Shown piece after piece: positions 12,213-23,581 of a DNA stretch of 64,000 nt (position 1 is its first letter; each line of letters opens with the position of its first letter). Location of the stretch: assembly GCA_001566295.1 (NCBI GenBank), contig KQ964258.1, positions 372,001-436,000 of the forward strand, in the 5' to 3' direction. Source of the stretch: Microdochium bolleyi (Eukaryota; Ascomycota; Sordariomycetes; Xylariales; Microdochiaceae). Made by a program: the position numbers and the translations under genes. The notes under the pieces were generated by a model. The model saw nothing but the letters and a program-made list of their open reading frames with translations. It had not been told where the DNA came from and did not search any database.

Positions 12213-13516
12213 TTCCATGCCGGTGCTCCGGACGCTCGAGGCGCTCTCCATTTTGAAGCTGCCCAGCGTCGAGGATGCCTGCTTGAGCACGGATCGACAG
12301 ATGAGGCCATGGCTGTGCTGACCAGGCAGAAGGAAATTGATCGGCCTGGTGTCTAGAGGTCTCTAGACGGGCTGTAGTCTGAGCTTCGCCCAGGTTAGGG
12401 CTCCTCCGGGCTGTTGGTATCGACGAGCATCCAATGCGGGTGAGATGCCGTCTGGCGTGATTGGCTCTGTCGGACTAGGCCTCAGCCTTGATGTCGAGGT
12501 GAGAGTGAGGCCGGACCGCCAGAGTGCCGATCCGGACGGCGGGGTGGGGCCGAGTCCGACAGCACCCACTGGGGAGACTGCAAGCTGGAGGGAGGACTGG
12601 GAATCCCTGCCAGAAGCGTCAGGCACCTGAGGGCACCCTAAGGGTGCTAAGGCTGCTAAGAATAGCACCACAGCAGGCACTGCCCTAGCTAGGTGTACAA
12701 GACCAATAACATCCTCACATCTCAGGGTCTCTGTCCAGATCAGGCATACTTGCTCAGACCAGATACCAGACAGGATGGCTTGATCAGAGCCAGGCTTTCG
12801 GGTGCTGTCCCCTCGGGCAATTTCCAGGTGGAGGCGGGGCCATATGATGCATCCTGGCCTGCGTTGTGCAACTGTGTCTCAGCTGTACAATGACGCGCCG
12901 AGATGCACATCTCAGACACCAGACGCAAGGCACAGCCGAGAGACTGCGGCTGCATGGGGTACAGTTCCTCAAAGCCATCAGCCCCAGACCTTCTGGCGTC
13001 ACTGGCGATTCCAATCTTCTCGCCCGAATGGACATGATTGTCAACAGAGATGTCCTGTGCAGTGTCCACGACGACTTCAACATCTCCAGGGCTGCCCACT
13101 GTGGGGATGCAGGTACCTCTGTTGTGACACTACAGGTCAGCCATGCGCCCACTAACGCCCACTAACACACTGGCACTGCGCTTAGCTAAGCTGGCAACTC
13201 TATCCTCACCTCCACATCATCAATGTCAATTCCACCATCGTCATCGCCTCCGCCGCCGTCCCCTCGCTCAACCACGAGCCCGACAACATCCTCCCCGCGA
13301 CATCACAGAGCTGTCGCCGCCACAGCCGCGACCAACGCCAACGAGCCACGCTGATTGCCTGCGGCTATGGCATCGAGCTTCACCGTCACCAGCCCGCAAT
13401 CCCGGTGCGACAGACCAACCGACACAAGGTCGCTGAGCACAGCGCCGCGCCAGCCACACCGCTTGTAGAGACAACAGCTCTTGCATGCAACACGCGCATA
13501 CACCAGACAGGACACC
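12213..13516. other. Divergent intergenic region between hydrolase and TAPT1-family genes
   Basis: No gene was recognised. The stretch from about 13200 to 13516 is rich in C, A and T on the plus strand and is likely the leader of the TAPT1-family gene. A short direct repeat of an 11-base unit (CGCCCACTAAC-like) sits at about 13145-13168. Open frames on either strand lack domains. Confidence 0.5.
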
Positions 13517-16500
13517 ATGCCCAGCCGGCAGCAGAAAGCAGCTCGGTCGGGGCCGCCGCAGCTCGACGCAGGCGTCGCTCGGTATCCGACACCACCCATG
13601 GAGACATTTCCCGTCTTTGAACCGCCTCAACTCCAGGCTGCGACCGACAGGCCGCGCGTGAGTGGTCTCAACGGCATGGCCCATGCTCCGGTCTTCGACT
13701 CCAACGATGCTAGTGAGGCAGAAGACAGCGACGCATTCCTGCCTGCCCCAGCTGCGACTTCCGCTCCGGGAGGAGAGCCCACGTCAGCCACTCGGCCCCG
13801 AGCCAGCTCGATTCAGTCCACAGGAGTAGACGACGACACCGGCGGCAGGGAACCCAACAGACCGCCGTCACATTCGACCTCGTCAAAAAAGAACGACGCC
13901 TCCACAGATGGCAGCACTCGGAAACTATCAGCTTCACAGATCCAGGCACTCACCGCCTCACCAGAATCACTGCCAGTGGCAACCGTACCGTCCACATCGA
14001 ACGGCGCCCCACGCAAGCCAAGCGGTGCCGAATACCCATTGTCAGCAGGTGTGGTCGACCATCAGCTCCAGAGCCACGTGGATGCTATCTATCAAACGCC
14101 GACACCCCTGGACGCGACATTCTCGGCGCCAAACTCAGCTACCTTGCCAGATCAGCAACGGGCAGCGGCTGGGGAGGGCTTGCGAAGACCAGTCTCCTCG
14201 CGGACTGTGTCTACACCACCAGTGGACAGACGTCCAGCTACTGGTCCTCCATTGACCTTCCCACCAAACACTAGGCGAAACTCATTCAACCCATTGCCAC
14301 GCCCACCCCCATTGAATCTTGTAGTCCAGGTCAGCAATCATGCGATACCGTCACCGGCGGTGTCGCAAGTTACGCCATCCGGGTCAAGGCAAGAAAAACA
14401 AGACAGGGCCGAGCCTGTCACGGAGGCTGTACCACCGGCCCAAATGGTGCCTGGCCTTCCCATACCGCCAATGTCGTTACCCACGCACTTGCAACTCGAG
14501 CTAGCAGCCCAGCGTCCAAGCCCGCTCTACATCTACGGTGCGCAGGCAGGAGACCTGCCGTATGAGTCAAGTGCTGTCAAGTTCGAGCGACTCATGAACG
14601 CCATCTACCTTTTCCCCAGGCTCGAATCCATGCTCTGCTTCGGTGTGCTGGCGTGCTTCGACGCGTGGCTCTACACCTTCACCATCCTGCCCATGCGGTT
14701 TGTCATAGCCGTGTGGATCCTTGTCAAGTGGTGGCTCTATGTGATCTGGAAGGAGGTCTGCTGGGTCACTAGTTTCGTCTGGCAAGGCATGGGCCGGGTC
14801 TGGCGTCGGGGCTTTGAGAGGGGCAGGTCGCGGAGCCATGCCGATGGGTCTCAATCACATAGTGCAGCGTCCAGCCGAGCATCAAGTCGTGCACCCAGCC
14901 GCGCGCCCAGCCGAGCCGCCAGTAGAACTCGACGCAGTGAGAGCAATCAGCCTACGCGTGGCCACAATGGCTCGGCAACCTTTAGCAGCACGCCACTCGA
15001 AGCTGCCACGACGGAGACACCTCGACTTGCTGCTACGCGAATCTTTCATCCGCCTAAGCATCCGTTGCCGAGGCAGAACATGGGTCGGCATCGTAGGACG
15101 AAGTCGATGCCTTCAAATCTCAACTCATACCACAAGGCAGACTTGTTGCAGGGCCTCATTATCATTTGCAGTTCCATAGCTCTGATGGATCTGGACGCCA
15201 GCCGGATCTACCATGTTATCCGCGCACAGTCTTCAATGAAGCTCTATGTCATCTACAACATCCTCGAGGTATGTTCGCCGACGCTTCGTGACTTTGAACA
15301 CAAGCTAACTGACAACTCTCTGACCAGGTCGGAGATAGGCTGCTCTCGGCTGTCGGGCAAGACTTTTTCGAGTGCCTCTTTAGTTCAGAGACTCTCTCAC
15401 GCAACAGCTCTGGGCGGTCAAAGCTCTTGCTGCCATTTTGCATGTTTGCTGTGACGCTGGTGTACAACATCCTCCACGTTCTGTGTCTGTTCTATCAGGT
15501 CATTACTCTGAACGTGGCGGTCAATTCCTACTCGAACTCGCTGCTCACTCTGCTCATCTCGAACCAGTTCGTTGAGATCAAGGGTGCCGTCTTCAAGAAG
15601 ATTGAAAAGGAGAACCTCTTCCAGCTCACGTGTGCCGATGTTGTCGAGCGCTTCCAGTTGTGGATCATCCTGCTCATCATCGCCATGCGCAACATTATCG
15701 AGGTTGGAGGGTTTTCCATCATTGATGTCATCACCGACGCAGACAGTGGGCCGGCCAAGTCTGGTCCTCAACATACGAGCTCCATCATCCCCGCGAGCTT
15801 TACTTTGCTGCCAAATTGGCTGTTCTCCGGCGACGTGGTGTCGCCCTTTATCGTCGTCATCGGTATAGAGATCGCTGTCGACTTTATCAAGCACGCATAC
15901 ATCAACAAGTTCAACAACATACGGCCAACAGTCTACAGCAGAATGCTGGACGTGTTGGCCAAGGACTATTACACAAACGTATGTTTTTCTGGTCTGGCCA
16001 ATAACATGATCCACTGCTAACATCCATCAAGGCATTCGCGGCACCATCCCTGATCCGCAGGATAGGCCTGCCACTTATCCCGCTGTCGTGCCTGTTCATC
16101 CGCGCGTCGCTGCAAGTATACAACATGTTCCTCGCGACGCATCTGCCGCCGCCCGCGTCACCGCCGACATCGACGATGGACCTGTCCGCAGAGACATCGT
16201 CCTCGCCGTCCTCGCCAGCCATGACCGCCGCGCTCGAGCACCTCGACACGCTGATTCGCAACGCCCTGGGCCGCACTGTGTATGGTGACGGCAGCGGCGG
16301 GCCCGCGCAGGTCCGTCCGTTCTGGAGCTACACGTCGGACGACATGATTGCGCTTGTGACCAAGGTTGTCTTCTTCTTCCTCGCGTGGGTCGTGCTGCTC
16401 ATCGTGAAGCTGCTACTGGGGATGGTGCTGCTGCACTTCTCGCGGAAGCGCTACGCCGAGGTCAAGCTGCGCGAGCACCTTGTCGCCACGGGCAAGGCAG

Positions 16501-16748
16501 AGCGCGAGATGCACAGCCAGCCTGGCGTCAAGCGGATCGGGGGTTGGGGCGCGATCGAGCTGGGGGATGACCGCCGGAAGAGGATCTACGAGGACGACAA
16601 GGAAGGGCTGGAGAGGATGCGGACCAGGGAGCGGAAGACGGAGGAGAAGAACACTGCTCCACCACCCGGGACGGCTGTGCCGTCGGACATAGATGGCCTG
16701 GAGAAGGTCGTCCGGTACGAGATGGGCCCGTCGAAGCGGATCTGGTGA
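13517..16748 (+). CDS. TAPT1/EMP65-family multi-pass ER membrane protein
   Basis: Three exons: 13517-15268, 15328-15978 and 16032-16748, giving 1,039 aa. Introns are 59 and 53 nt; the second uses an unusual AAG acceptor, but frame and family conservation demand it. Residues 1-350 are disordered, Ser/Pro/Thr-rich. From about residue 355 the Tapt1 (CMV receptor-like) domain begins, with membrane segments around 370-415, then KADLLQG...LEVGDRLLSAVGQDFFECLF, then at least four more hydrophobic segments (for instance FAVTLVYNILHVLCLFY). An Arg/Ser-repeat stretch (ASSRASSRAPSRAPSR type) lies between the first membrane pair and the rest. Yeast Emp65 works with Slp1 in the ER, protecting soluble proteins from degradation; an ER role here follows from family. 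The ATG at 13517 was chosen because upstream frame extension begins with TTG. The C-terminus is charged and cytosolic-looking. Confidence 0.93.
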
Positions 16749-18277
16749 GACGAGGGGGCAAATGAAACACGACAGGGACAGGATTGTGGCCCTATCGACA
16801 CTACGGTCAGTAGCATCATCAGCACATTCAGCATAGCATTATGATAAGCAGCGTTGCAGTTTTTCGATTTGCGTCCCCGCCACTGCGACTAGTTCGCGAC
16901 CTGTTTTTCAGATGGTTTTCTTCTGTTCTCCCGGGGATTGTCTTACTTCTTTGTGCCTTGGCTCTCTGGGTCTCATAGGATGGCTTGCCAATCTGCGAGT
17001 GCGTTGCTACAAGAAGGGGACCAACAACGTCAAGCCCAAAAAATCAGAATACACGTCCCGCGCGGTTTTGAGCCTGGGCGCCGCGGTTGGGATGAGTGTC
17101 AGTTTGCGAAAGACGGTTGGCTGCATGCTTTTGCTGTCGGGTTTAATGAGATATTCGGATACCACCGCTCTGATACAGACAGACAGATTCCGCGTCGCTG
17201 TATGTATGTATATCGTCGGGCAAGGAACAAACAAACGCTCGGATCGCAACAGAGTGGCGGGTGTTGGCAGGGTGTGGTGCAGGTGAGGCTTGCATGAGGG
17301 GTTTCGAAGGGGCTTTGTTAGCAAACAATGACAGTAACAACAAATGTCATGCATGGGAGGCCATGGAAGCAAGCATATCGCCGCCACCCACCCGCGTGTC
17401 GAGTATCCCGTCCGCGCGGCTGAACGAAAGAGGAAAATGCCAAGGGTTGGACGCGGGAGGATGGCGGTTCGGGCCGGGTGCGGATACCCCCACGGGGGTT
17501 TCTTGCTTGCTGGCGTGTTGTTGACCGAGTGTTGTTGGTTGATGTTGGTGGTGGTGATGTGGAAAAAGTGAAGAGAGATGTTGGTGTTGATGATGCAGTG
17601 CGGTCGATGGTCAGCACGCAGCCTGCCTTTGTGGCGTCTGGCGGCTGGCTGGGGTTTGGTTTAGCATACGACTGCTGAGCACTCTGTCGCTCTGTCTCTC
17701 TGTCTATCTCTTGGCTTTCCCCTCCTGCAGGTCCGTAGTGGCCCTGTGGTTCTCATGGTGCATTTTGGTCGTAAGGCTGTGTACAATTATATAAAGGAGA
17801 CTCCATGAGCTCTTGCATCACAAAGGCTGTCTTTTTTCATTCAACCCAGACTGACAAGGCCCTGTGGCTCCATCGACGTTACCTTACATTTACGCTTATC
17901 TCTGTTCGCGGGGAACGAGGATTTCCTCTTCTGGCGATTGCAGGGGTCATTTCCAGGGTCCTGCCTGCCTCATACTCCGCAGCTCCGCTCCGCAGCTGAA
18001 GCTCCGCACGCACTCCAAAGTCCGCAGCCTCGGCGGAGAATGGTGGAAAGACATTTCATCTCAGCCTCACGTCGCTTCCTCTTCGCCTGCGCAACAAGTT
18101 TTTCACCTACGATTTCTTGCACACACAAGATCTAACACTCTTCTGACACCACAAAACATTCGTCTTCTCGCTGTTTCTCCACGACAGAGGAATCCAGCCC
18201 GGTTGGTAAATCAAGATCACACGCTTACAACGTCACCACCAAGACGAAAAAGAGACAACCAAAATTGGACAAGAAAA
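16749..18277. other. Intergenic region and probable leader of the FMP52-type gene
   Basis: No gene is supported. A TATATAAA element lies at 17788-17795, followed by pyrimidine-rich sequence and A-rich sequence just before the ATG at 18278. This would imply a leader of roughly 400 nt or an additional short transcript. Antisense open frames between 17000 and 17600 contain only low-complexity Pro/Ser/Thr sequence. Confidence 0.45.
17788..17795 (+). promoter_or_regulatory. TATA-like box, possibly for the FMP52-type gene
   Basis: TATATAAA on the plus strand about 480 bp before the ATG at 18278. It is the only strong TATA match in this spacer. The distance is long, so it may serve another transcript. 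Confidence 0.35.
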
Positions 18278-19202
18278 ATGCCGATATCAGCACTCATCTT
18301 CGGCGCCACGGGCCTCACGGGGCGAAACCTCGTCAGCGCCGCGGCCTCGCTGGAGCAATTCTCCCCTTTGTACACCATCTCGCGGCGGGAGCCGTATACC
18401 TCGCCAGCGACCACGCCCAAGCTCGGCGCCATCATCGAGGAGGACTGCAGCAGGTGGGCGGCCGCGATGGCGGAGAAGGTCGTCGCGGGTGGGAAGCAGC
18501 TGGATGTGGTCATGTCGGCGCTGGGCACGACGAGGAACAACCCGGACGGGCTGGCGGGGCAGTGGAAGATCGACCATGACCGTGAGTTTTTTTTTTTTTT
18601 TTTTTGAACCCCTTCTGCCTGAACGTTATGTATGTCTGCCCTTTATACTTGTATGTTACCTTCGAGACCAAATCAGAGTGGTTGTATGAGGGGGCACGTC
18701 AGACTGCAACAGTACCCTGGGTAGGGACACAGAGACGACTGGCATAATGCTAACCCGACCACGCCCACCTGCAGTCAACATCGAGCTCGCCCGCGCCGCC
18801 AAGGCCGCCGGCGTCAAGACGTACCTCTTCGTCTCCTCGGGCGGGACGCGGGGTTTTCTGTCCTCCATGATCCCGTACTCCAGGATGAAGGTCGGCGTCG
18901 AGGACGCGATCCGCGGCATGGGCTTCGAGCAGGCCATTATCCTGCGGCCGGGCGCGATCCTGGGCACCAGGGACCGTCCGCACACCGGCGGCCCTTGGCT
19001 GAACAACGCCGTCAACAGCCTCGCATATATCAGCCAGGGCGCGCGGGACGCCATCGGCCAGGACGCCGACGTCATCGCCAAGGCCGCGCTCGCGGCGGTC
19101 ATGATGGCTAAGGAGGGCAAGGTGCCGGAGAGCGGGAAGGGCTATTGGGTGGTCGAGGCGAAGGATGTCCTGAGGCTGGGGCGGGACGAGTGGAAGTATT
19201 GA
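18278..19202 (+). CDS. FMP52-type NAD(P)-binding mitochondrial protein
   Basis: Two exons, 18278-18581 and 18775-19202, giving 243 aa, near the usual FMP52 length of about 230. The Rossmann fold starts at once, with the dinucleotide-binding motif GATGLTG at residues 9-15, followed by the VMSALGTTR strand. The second exon holds YLFVSSGGTRG and the YSRMKVGVEDAI helix that aligns with the short-chain dehydrogenase Tyr-x3-Lys region. ILRPGAILG and a final Arg/Trp-rich tail complete the atypical SDR. Yeast Fmp52 localises to the mitochondrial outer membrane/ER; the reaction is unknown. The single intron is long for this window (193 nt) and begins with a 19-nt T run directly after the donor. It converges with the 2H-phosphodiesterase gene. 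Confidence 0.93.
18587..18605 (+). repeat. T19 homopolymer tract inside the FMP52-type intron
   Basis: Nineteen consecutive T residues start 5 nt after the donor GT of the intron 18582-18774. The tract is expected to vary in length between strains and may pose a sequencing-accuracy question, but it does not affect the reading frame. Confidence 0.9.
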
Positions 19203-19510
19203 TCGGGTGTAGAACAGAGGGTGTTGGTTTGGGATGAGTTTTAACTGGTGTAATGTGTAAGACGGATCACGCGATCTCTTTCTATTGTCGTTCTCATTAT
19301 ACGCGTATGCGATAGACAATGCAATTCCACGGGCTCGTGACTCCTGGCCTCGCGAGGGGCGAGACTGCCATAGATGCCGATTCGCAAGTCTCTGCGTCAT
19401 GAAGCCACCATCGGGGTGCCCACGAAGTGACTTCTGGCCGCTACTGCCATCTCGTCTATCTTTGTGCCCCTTGCCTCGCATCTCCGCCACGACATCCATT
19501 ACGCAAGCCT
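19203..19510. other. Convergent 3' flanks
   Basis: The 308 bp between the stop of the FMP52-type gene (plus) and the stop of the 2H-phosphodiesterase-like gene (minus) show no further gene. They must hold both transcription ends. Confidence 0.5.
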
Positions 19511-20836
19511 TCACGCCGCCGGCCCCGGCTCGCCAGCAGCTCCCCGGAACAAAACTGGCTCCGGATCGAGCCACCTGCCTCTCGTGCGCGGGTTGCCGTC
19601 GCCATCATCGTACCGCCACAGCGTCACACCCGTGACCGTCCCGGCGCGCAGGTGCGCCCGGTCGACCAGCAGCCCCTCGTCGTCGCCGTGGTCGGCATCG
19701 TCCGGCCCTAGCAGGTGCCGCAGGACGTCCAGCCTGCACTCCTCTCTCAGCCACGCCGCGTCGCTCTCGCCGTGCTCCTGCGCGTGGTTCTCCGTCGCCG
19801 CCGCCCGCCTCGGCCTCCGGACGATGCCGTCCCTCACGTGGTTCTGGATCGTGTAGTGCCCGCGCCACCTCGGGTTGCTGTCCTGCTCGGACAGCGGGAC
19901 GCCGCTTCGCTCAAAGGCACCGAGCAGCGCGCGCCGGAGCTGCGCCGCGGGTTGCAAGCCCTGGACGTGCAGGCCCAGGCCTTTGCTCATGGGCATCAGG
20001 GCCGCGGCAGACGGCTCGATGTGGATCTCGAAGGGCTGCTTGACGACCATCTCGCTGCTGCTGCCGCTGCTGCCACTGTCCGTGCCCTGGACGACCTGCC
20101 GCAGGATGTCGCGAATCTCGGCCAGCCGCGAGCCCGGCAGCGCGTGGAACAGCGTGATGTGCGCGCCCACCCTGAGCTTGGCCCGGGGGAAGTGCCGCTC
20201 CCGCAGCGCCGACACGGCCCGGCGGTGCCCCTCGTCCGTCTCGAGCGCGAGCACGTAGACCACCGCCTCGTCCCCCTCCTCGCCTCCGTTTCGCTGCCAC
20301 TGCAACTGCCGCTGCCGCTGCTGGGCATCGACGGCCTCCGCCAGCTGCTGGACGTGCCTCCTCGGCGGCCGGTTCTCCTGGGCCCTCCTCATCGTCTCGC
20401 GGTTGTGCCGGTCCTTCTGATGGGAAGAAGACCCGCCGTTATGTCTTTCCGTGTCTCTGCTCCTGTTCCCGTCCCTGCTGTTATTGCTGGCGTGGTGTTC
20501 ATACGACGGTCCCCTCCTCTCCTTCCCGTCTTGGCCCCTCCAGACTCCGCGCTCGGTTCTTCCGCTGCCGCCGCCACTGCCCTGGTGATACATCCTTCTC
20601 TGCTCCCGGTGCTGCTGCTGGCTGGCTCTGGGAGCAGCAGTTGCCACACCAAAACCACCACCACTAGCCTCGATCGGTTGCGCAGTGATAGCCGCAGATT
20701 GCTGCCCCCCGTCGCGGGCAATTTGGCTCCACGACACCACTCCTCCTCCGCCAGTCACCGGCTTTGTTGATGTCGTCGTTGTTGTCATTGTTGTCATTGG
20801 TGTTGGTATCGCTCCGGTGGTAGTATGCGCAGCCAT
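19511..20836 (-). CDS. 2H phosphodiesterase (LigT / 2'-5' RNA ligase-like) protein
   Basis: A single exon of 441 aa when started at the ATG at 20836; the frame stays open upstream and an ATG at 20980 would add 48 residues, so the start is uncertain. Residues 1-180 are low-complexity, rich in Thr, Gly, Ser, His and Arg. The 2H domain occupies about 190-400. It begins with VYVLALETD, and the two catalytic HxT motifs are HIT in GAHITLF near residue 226 and HYT in RGHYTIQNHV near residue 327. The C-terminus continues the fold with VTGVTLWRYD. The superfamily breaks or forms 2',5' or cyclic phosphodiester bonds in RNA or nucleotides (for example tRNA-splicing cyclic phosphates). Which substrate applies here is not visible. 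The high-GC coding gives long antisense open frames, which are shadows. Confidence 0.85.
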   Translation of the reverse strand: MAAHTTTGAIPTPMTTMTTTTTSTKPVTGGGGVVSWSQIARDGGQQSAAITAQPIEASGGGFGVATAAPRASQQQHREQRRMYHQGSGGGSGRTERGVWRGQDGKERRGPSYEHHASNNSRDGNRSRDTERHNGGSSSHQKDRHNRETMRRAQENRPPRRHVQQLAEAVDAQQRQRQLQWQRNGGEEGDEAVVYVLALETDEGHRRAVSALRERHFPRAKLRVGAHITLFHALPGSRLAEIRDILRQVVQGTDSGSSGSSSEMVVKQPFEIHIEPSAAALMPMSKGLGLHVQGLQPAAQLRRALLGAFERSGVPLSEQDSNPRWRGHYTIQNHVRDGIVRRPRRAAATENHAQEHGESDAAWLREECRLDVLRHLLGPDDADHGDDEGLLVDRAHLRAGTVTGVTLWRYDDGDGNPRTRGRWLDPEPVLFRGAAGEPGPAA

Positions 20837-22035
20837 CCTCCTCCTATTCCTCCTCCTCTTATTACTCACCGGTCCACGCGTAGACAGCAGTGCCGCGGAT
20901 GAAACGCCGCGCGAGAACAGAGCATAGGATATCAGAGAAGAGGGAGAAGGAAGAGAACATGAGCATTGCCTAAATCGCATTATGGCGGGCGGGCAGAAAA
21001 GGCCCCCCGGAAAGTCCTTTCGAGATGCCAACTTGGGGCCGCTCTTTTGTCCACAGAAAAAGAACTATCACGAACTAACGTGGTTGTGACGTGTTCATTT
21101 ACGTCGAATCCTCCCGACTTGCAAGAGGCACACTTGCCCTACCCTAAGGTCCCGAACTGAAGCGTGGGCGGTAGTTCGCGCGGCCTGACGTCAACGACAG
21201 TTTTCTGGGTCTACAGGCAGGGTCCACCGCGCTAGATTGACGTGGAGGTGGGTGTGAGGTGAGGATTTGAGATTGGTGACGCGTCGCGCACGGCTTTTGG
21301 TTGCAGCACTGCCATGATGGGAGAGAGTTCATCAGGTAGGTATTCATGACCATAGCACGCGACGCTGAGATCAGGCTTTCTCGCGAACAGACACCTTCCA
21401 CAAATGTATCAGACGATGGAAATCAAAATGCACTGCTGGGTATTTGTCTAAGTGAAGTAAATCAACATGCTTAATGCGGAGACATCCCTGATGTCCCTTG
21501 GCAAACACACAATGTCCAGCCTGATGTCAGACAGAGGTGCCCATGCATCGGATCCCCTCTCTTCCGCCCGTTGAGGTGCTGGCCTTTGCTGGCCTCCGCC
21601 ACCGCCCTTGTGGGCCACCGAGTGTCTATGGGACTTCTCCTGAAGTCTTTCGTGTTCCGTCGCTCGCCGGCAACCCCGTGTTGTCCGGCTTATGCGAATT
21701 TGATCCGTGCCCAGTCTATTCCGAGAGTAAAGAAAATGAAAACATCGCCAGGTGACGCGTACAAAGGAAAATGCAGCTAGAGAAGAAGACGCCGGAAGCG
21801 TGCAGGAGCCACTCTAGAGTGACATCGGCTGCACAGATCTCCATGGTATTGATTACAAGACTTCAGTGTAGACAAAGAGAGATGTCGTAAAATGGGAGTG
21901 GTGTTGATGTGTTTACTGTGCAACTGCTGTCGCAGGAAGGGGCCAACCCTGGTGGGCCATGTGCCAGGACCAGCCAGCAAAGGTCATATACAGCTGGTCC
22001 TCCTCGCAGGACAGTTGAATGAGATCAGTGATTGA
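20837..22035. other. Spacer: promoter of the 2H gene and 3' flank of the C2H2 factor
   Basis: No gene is supported in about 1.2 kb. An alternative start for the 2H gene lies at 20980. The remainder is likely the promoter of the 2H gene (minus strand) and the untranslated 3' end of the C2H2 factor, whose stop is at 22036. Confidence 0.45.
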
Positions 22036-23581
22036 TCACTGCGCACGCGCCCACAACTCACTGGGTCTGGGCTTGACGTCGAACCCGGTGTGGGTCGGCT
22101 CGGTGCTTCCTGGTCGTCGCATCTGGTTGGGGGTGAAGTACATCTGACCAAGGCCGTTGGCAGCGGCGAACTGATGATCAGGCTCCGGGTACAAGTATCC
22201 CGCACCACCGTTGCTGTGTGTGGGAGAAGGCATGTGAGCTGGAGACTGCCAGCCCACGCTGCCCATGTGAGGACTGCCTGTAACACTACCACTCTGGGAA
22301 TGGTGAGACTGCGACTCGACGCTGGGCTCCAACGGAGGAGGTGGCGCGTAGCTCACAGGGTGCGAGGTTGGCCTCATGGGAGCATAGGCATGAGCTGACG
22401 TAGGGCTCTGACCAGGGTGGAGATCGGTCCGGATGTGGACGGGGAGCGAGCCATTGTTCATGTATGCGTAATCTGCTTGTCGCATCATGTTGGCCGACGC
22501 CATGTCCGCGTTCGAGGGAGACATCGACATGGTCCGGTGTCCCGGGGACGGGGTGTTGAGCGGAGACCCATGGCTCGATCCAGAGTCACCACCGTCACTC
22601 CGAGGAATTCTGCTGGCGTTCTTCGTCGCCTGCGCAGCCAACGCAGCCGCTGTAGCCGCGGCAGCCTCCTCAACGGTGCCCGTGTGGTGGTTTTGGTGCC
22701 GTGTGAGAGTTGTGCGCCGTGTGAAGGTCTTCTGGCAGTCTGCATACGGACATCTGTATGGCCTCTTGCCCGTGTGAATCCGTCGGTGACGGGCCAAGGA
22801 GCTCGAATCACTAAACGGCTTGCCGCAGCGCTCGCACATGTGGGGTTTCTCGCCTGTGTGGACGCGCTGATGGACTGTGAGAGCGGATCTTTGGATGAAT
22901 TTCTTTCCGCACGTGTCACACTCGTGAGGCCTGTGGCCGCTGTGGATGCGCTCTACACTTTACATCAGTGAAATGGTCGAAGTGGGCCGTTGAATATTAG
23001 GGTGGCTTACCATGCCTGGCGAGATCACTCCGCCTGGCGAAGCTCTTCGCACATGTGCTGCAAGGATAGGTCTTGGGGGGCGCTGAAGAAGTCTCAGGTC
23101 CCTTGTAAGTCATCTGCATCCCGGGAGCACCCATGGACTGCAGGTGTGGCACCATCATGGAACCGGCGCCCATGCCACCATCGCCCATTGACATCTGCTG
23201 CTGCATAGGTGTCGGAGAGCCGTATGGCCGCGCGTTGCCCATGCCGCTCAGCGCGTCCAATGGTCCAGGCATGCGGTGACCAACAGAGTGATAGGAGTGC
23301 TCTGATCCATGTGGTGAGCCCGCGCGATCTAGTCCGTTGCCGACTAGTTGGTGATGCGCCATGAGGAGATGGTCAGGTGTGCCGTGATGTGAATGGTGCC
23401 CGTGGTGTGATGCAGCTGCTGCTGCTGCAGCGGCGGCGGCAGCAGCAGCGGCAGCGGCGGCATTCTCGTTGTCTACCATTCTTGTAACGTTCATTATCTC
23501 GTGATATGGTAGTCTGCACGATCCTCTAGACTGCGCGACAGTGTCGAGGTCCGTCGCTGTGGGATATTCGAGGCACAGCAT
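22036..23581 (-). CDS. C2H2 transcription factor with four tandem zinc fingers (Egr2/Azf1-like)
   Basis: Two coding exons, 23581-23011 and 22952-22036, giving 495 aa; the 58-nt intron cuts inside finger 1 and joins in phase as LARH-ERIH. Four classical fingers span about residues 172-280: CSTC...H, CDTC...H, CERC...H and CPYADC...H, linked by the usual TGEKP-like linkers (SGHRP, TGEKP, TGKRP). The unusually conserved SDSSSLARHRRIH and TFTRRTTLTRHQNHHTG blocks identify the fungal Egr2-like group. The N-terminal part has 17 consecutive alanines (about residues 41-57) followed by a His-rich stretch. The C-terminal 210 residues are Pro/Ser/Gly-rich, as in activation regions. It is nuclear. Targets cannot be read from sequence, but members of this group are linked to development. 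The start is at MLCLEY; MNVTRMV at 23494 is an alternative. A long spliced leader is likely upstream. Confidence 0.91.
23408..23461 (-). repeat. Trinucleotide (GCN) repeat encoding 17 alanines
   Basis: A mixed run of GCC, GCT and GCA codons in the C2H2 factor encodes an Ala17 tract directly before a His-rich segment. The mixed codons suggest selection on the protein tract rather than recent pure-repeat slippage. Confidence 0.85.

Noticed and set aside
19605..20770. Long plus-strand frames opposite the 2H phosphodiesterase gene
   Set aside because: These are antisense shadows of a very GC-rich coding region. They lack domains, while the minus strand has both HxT motifs.
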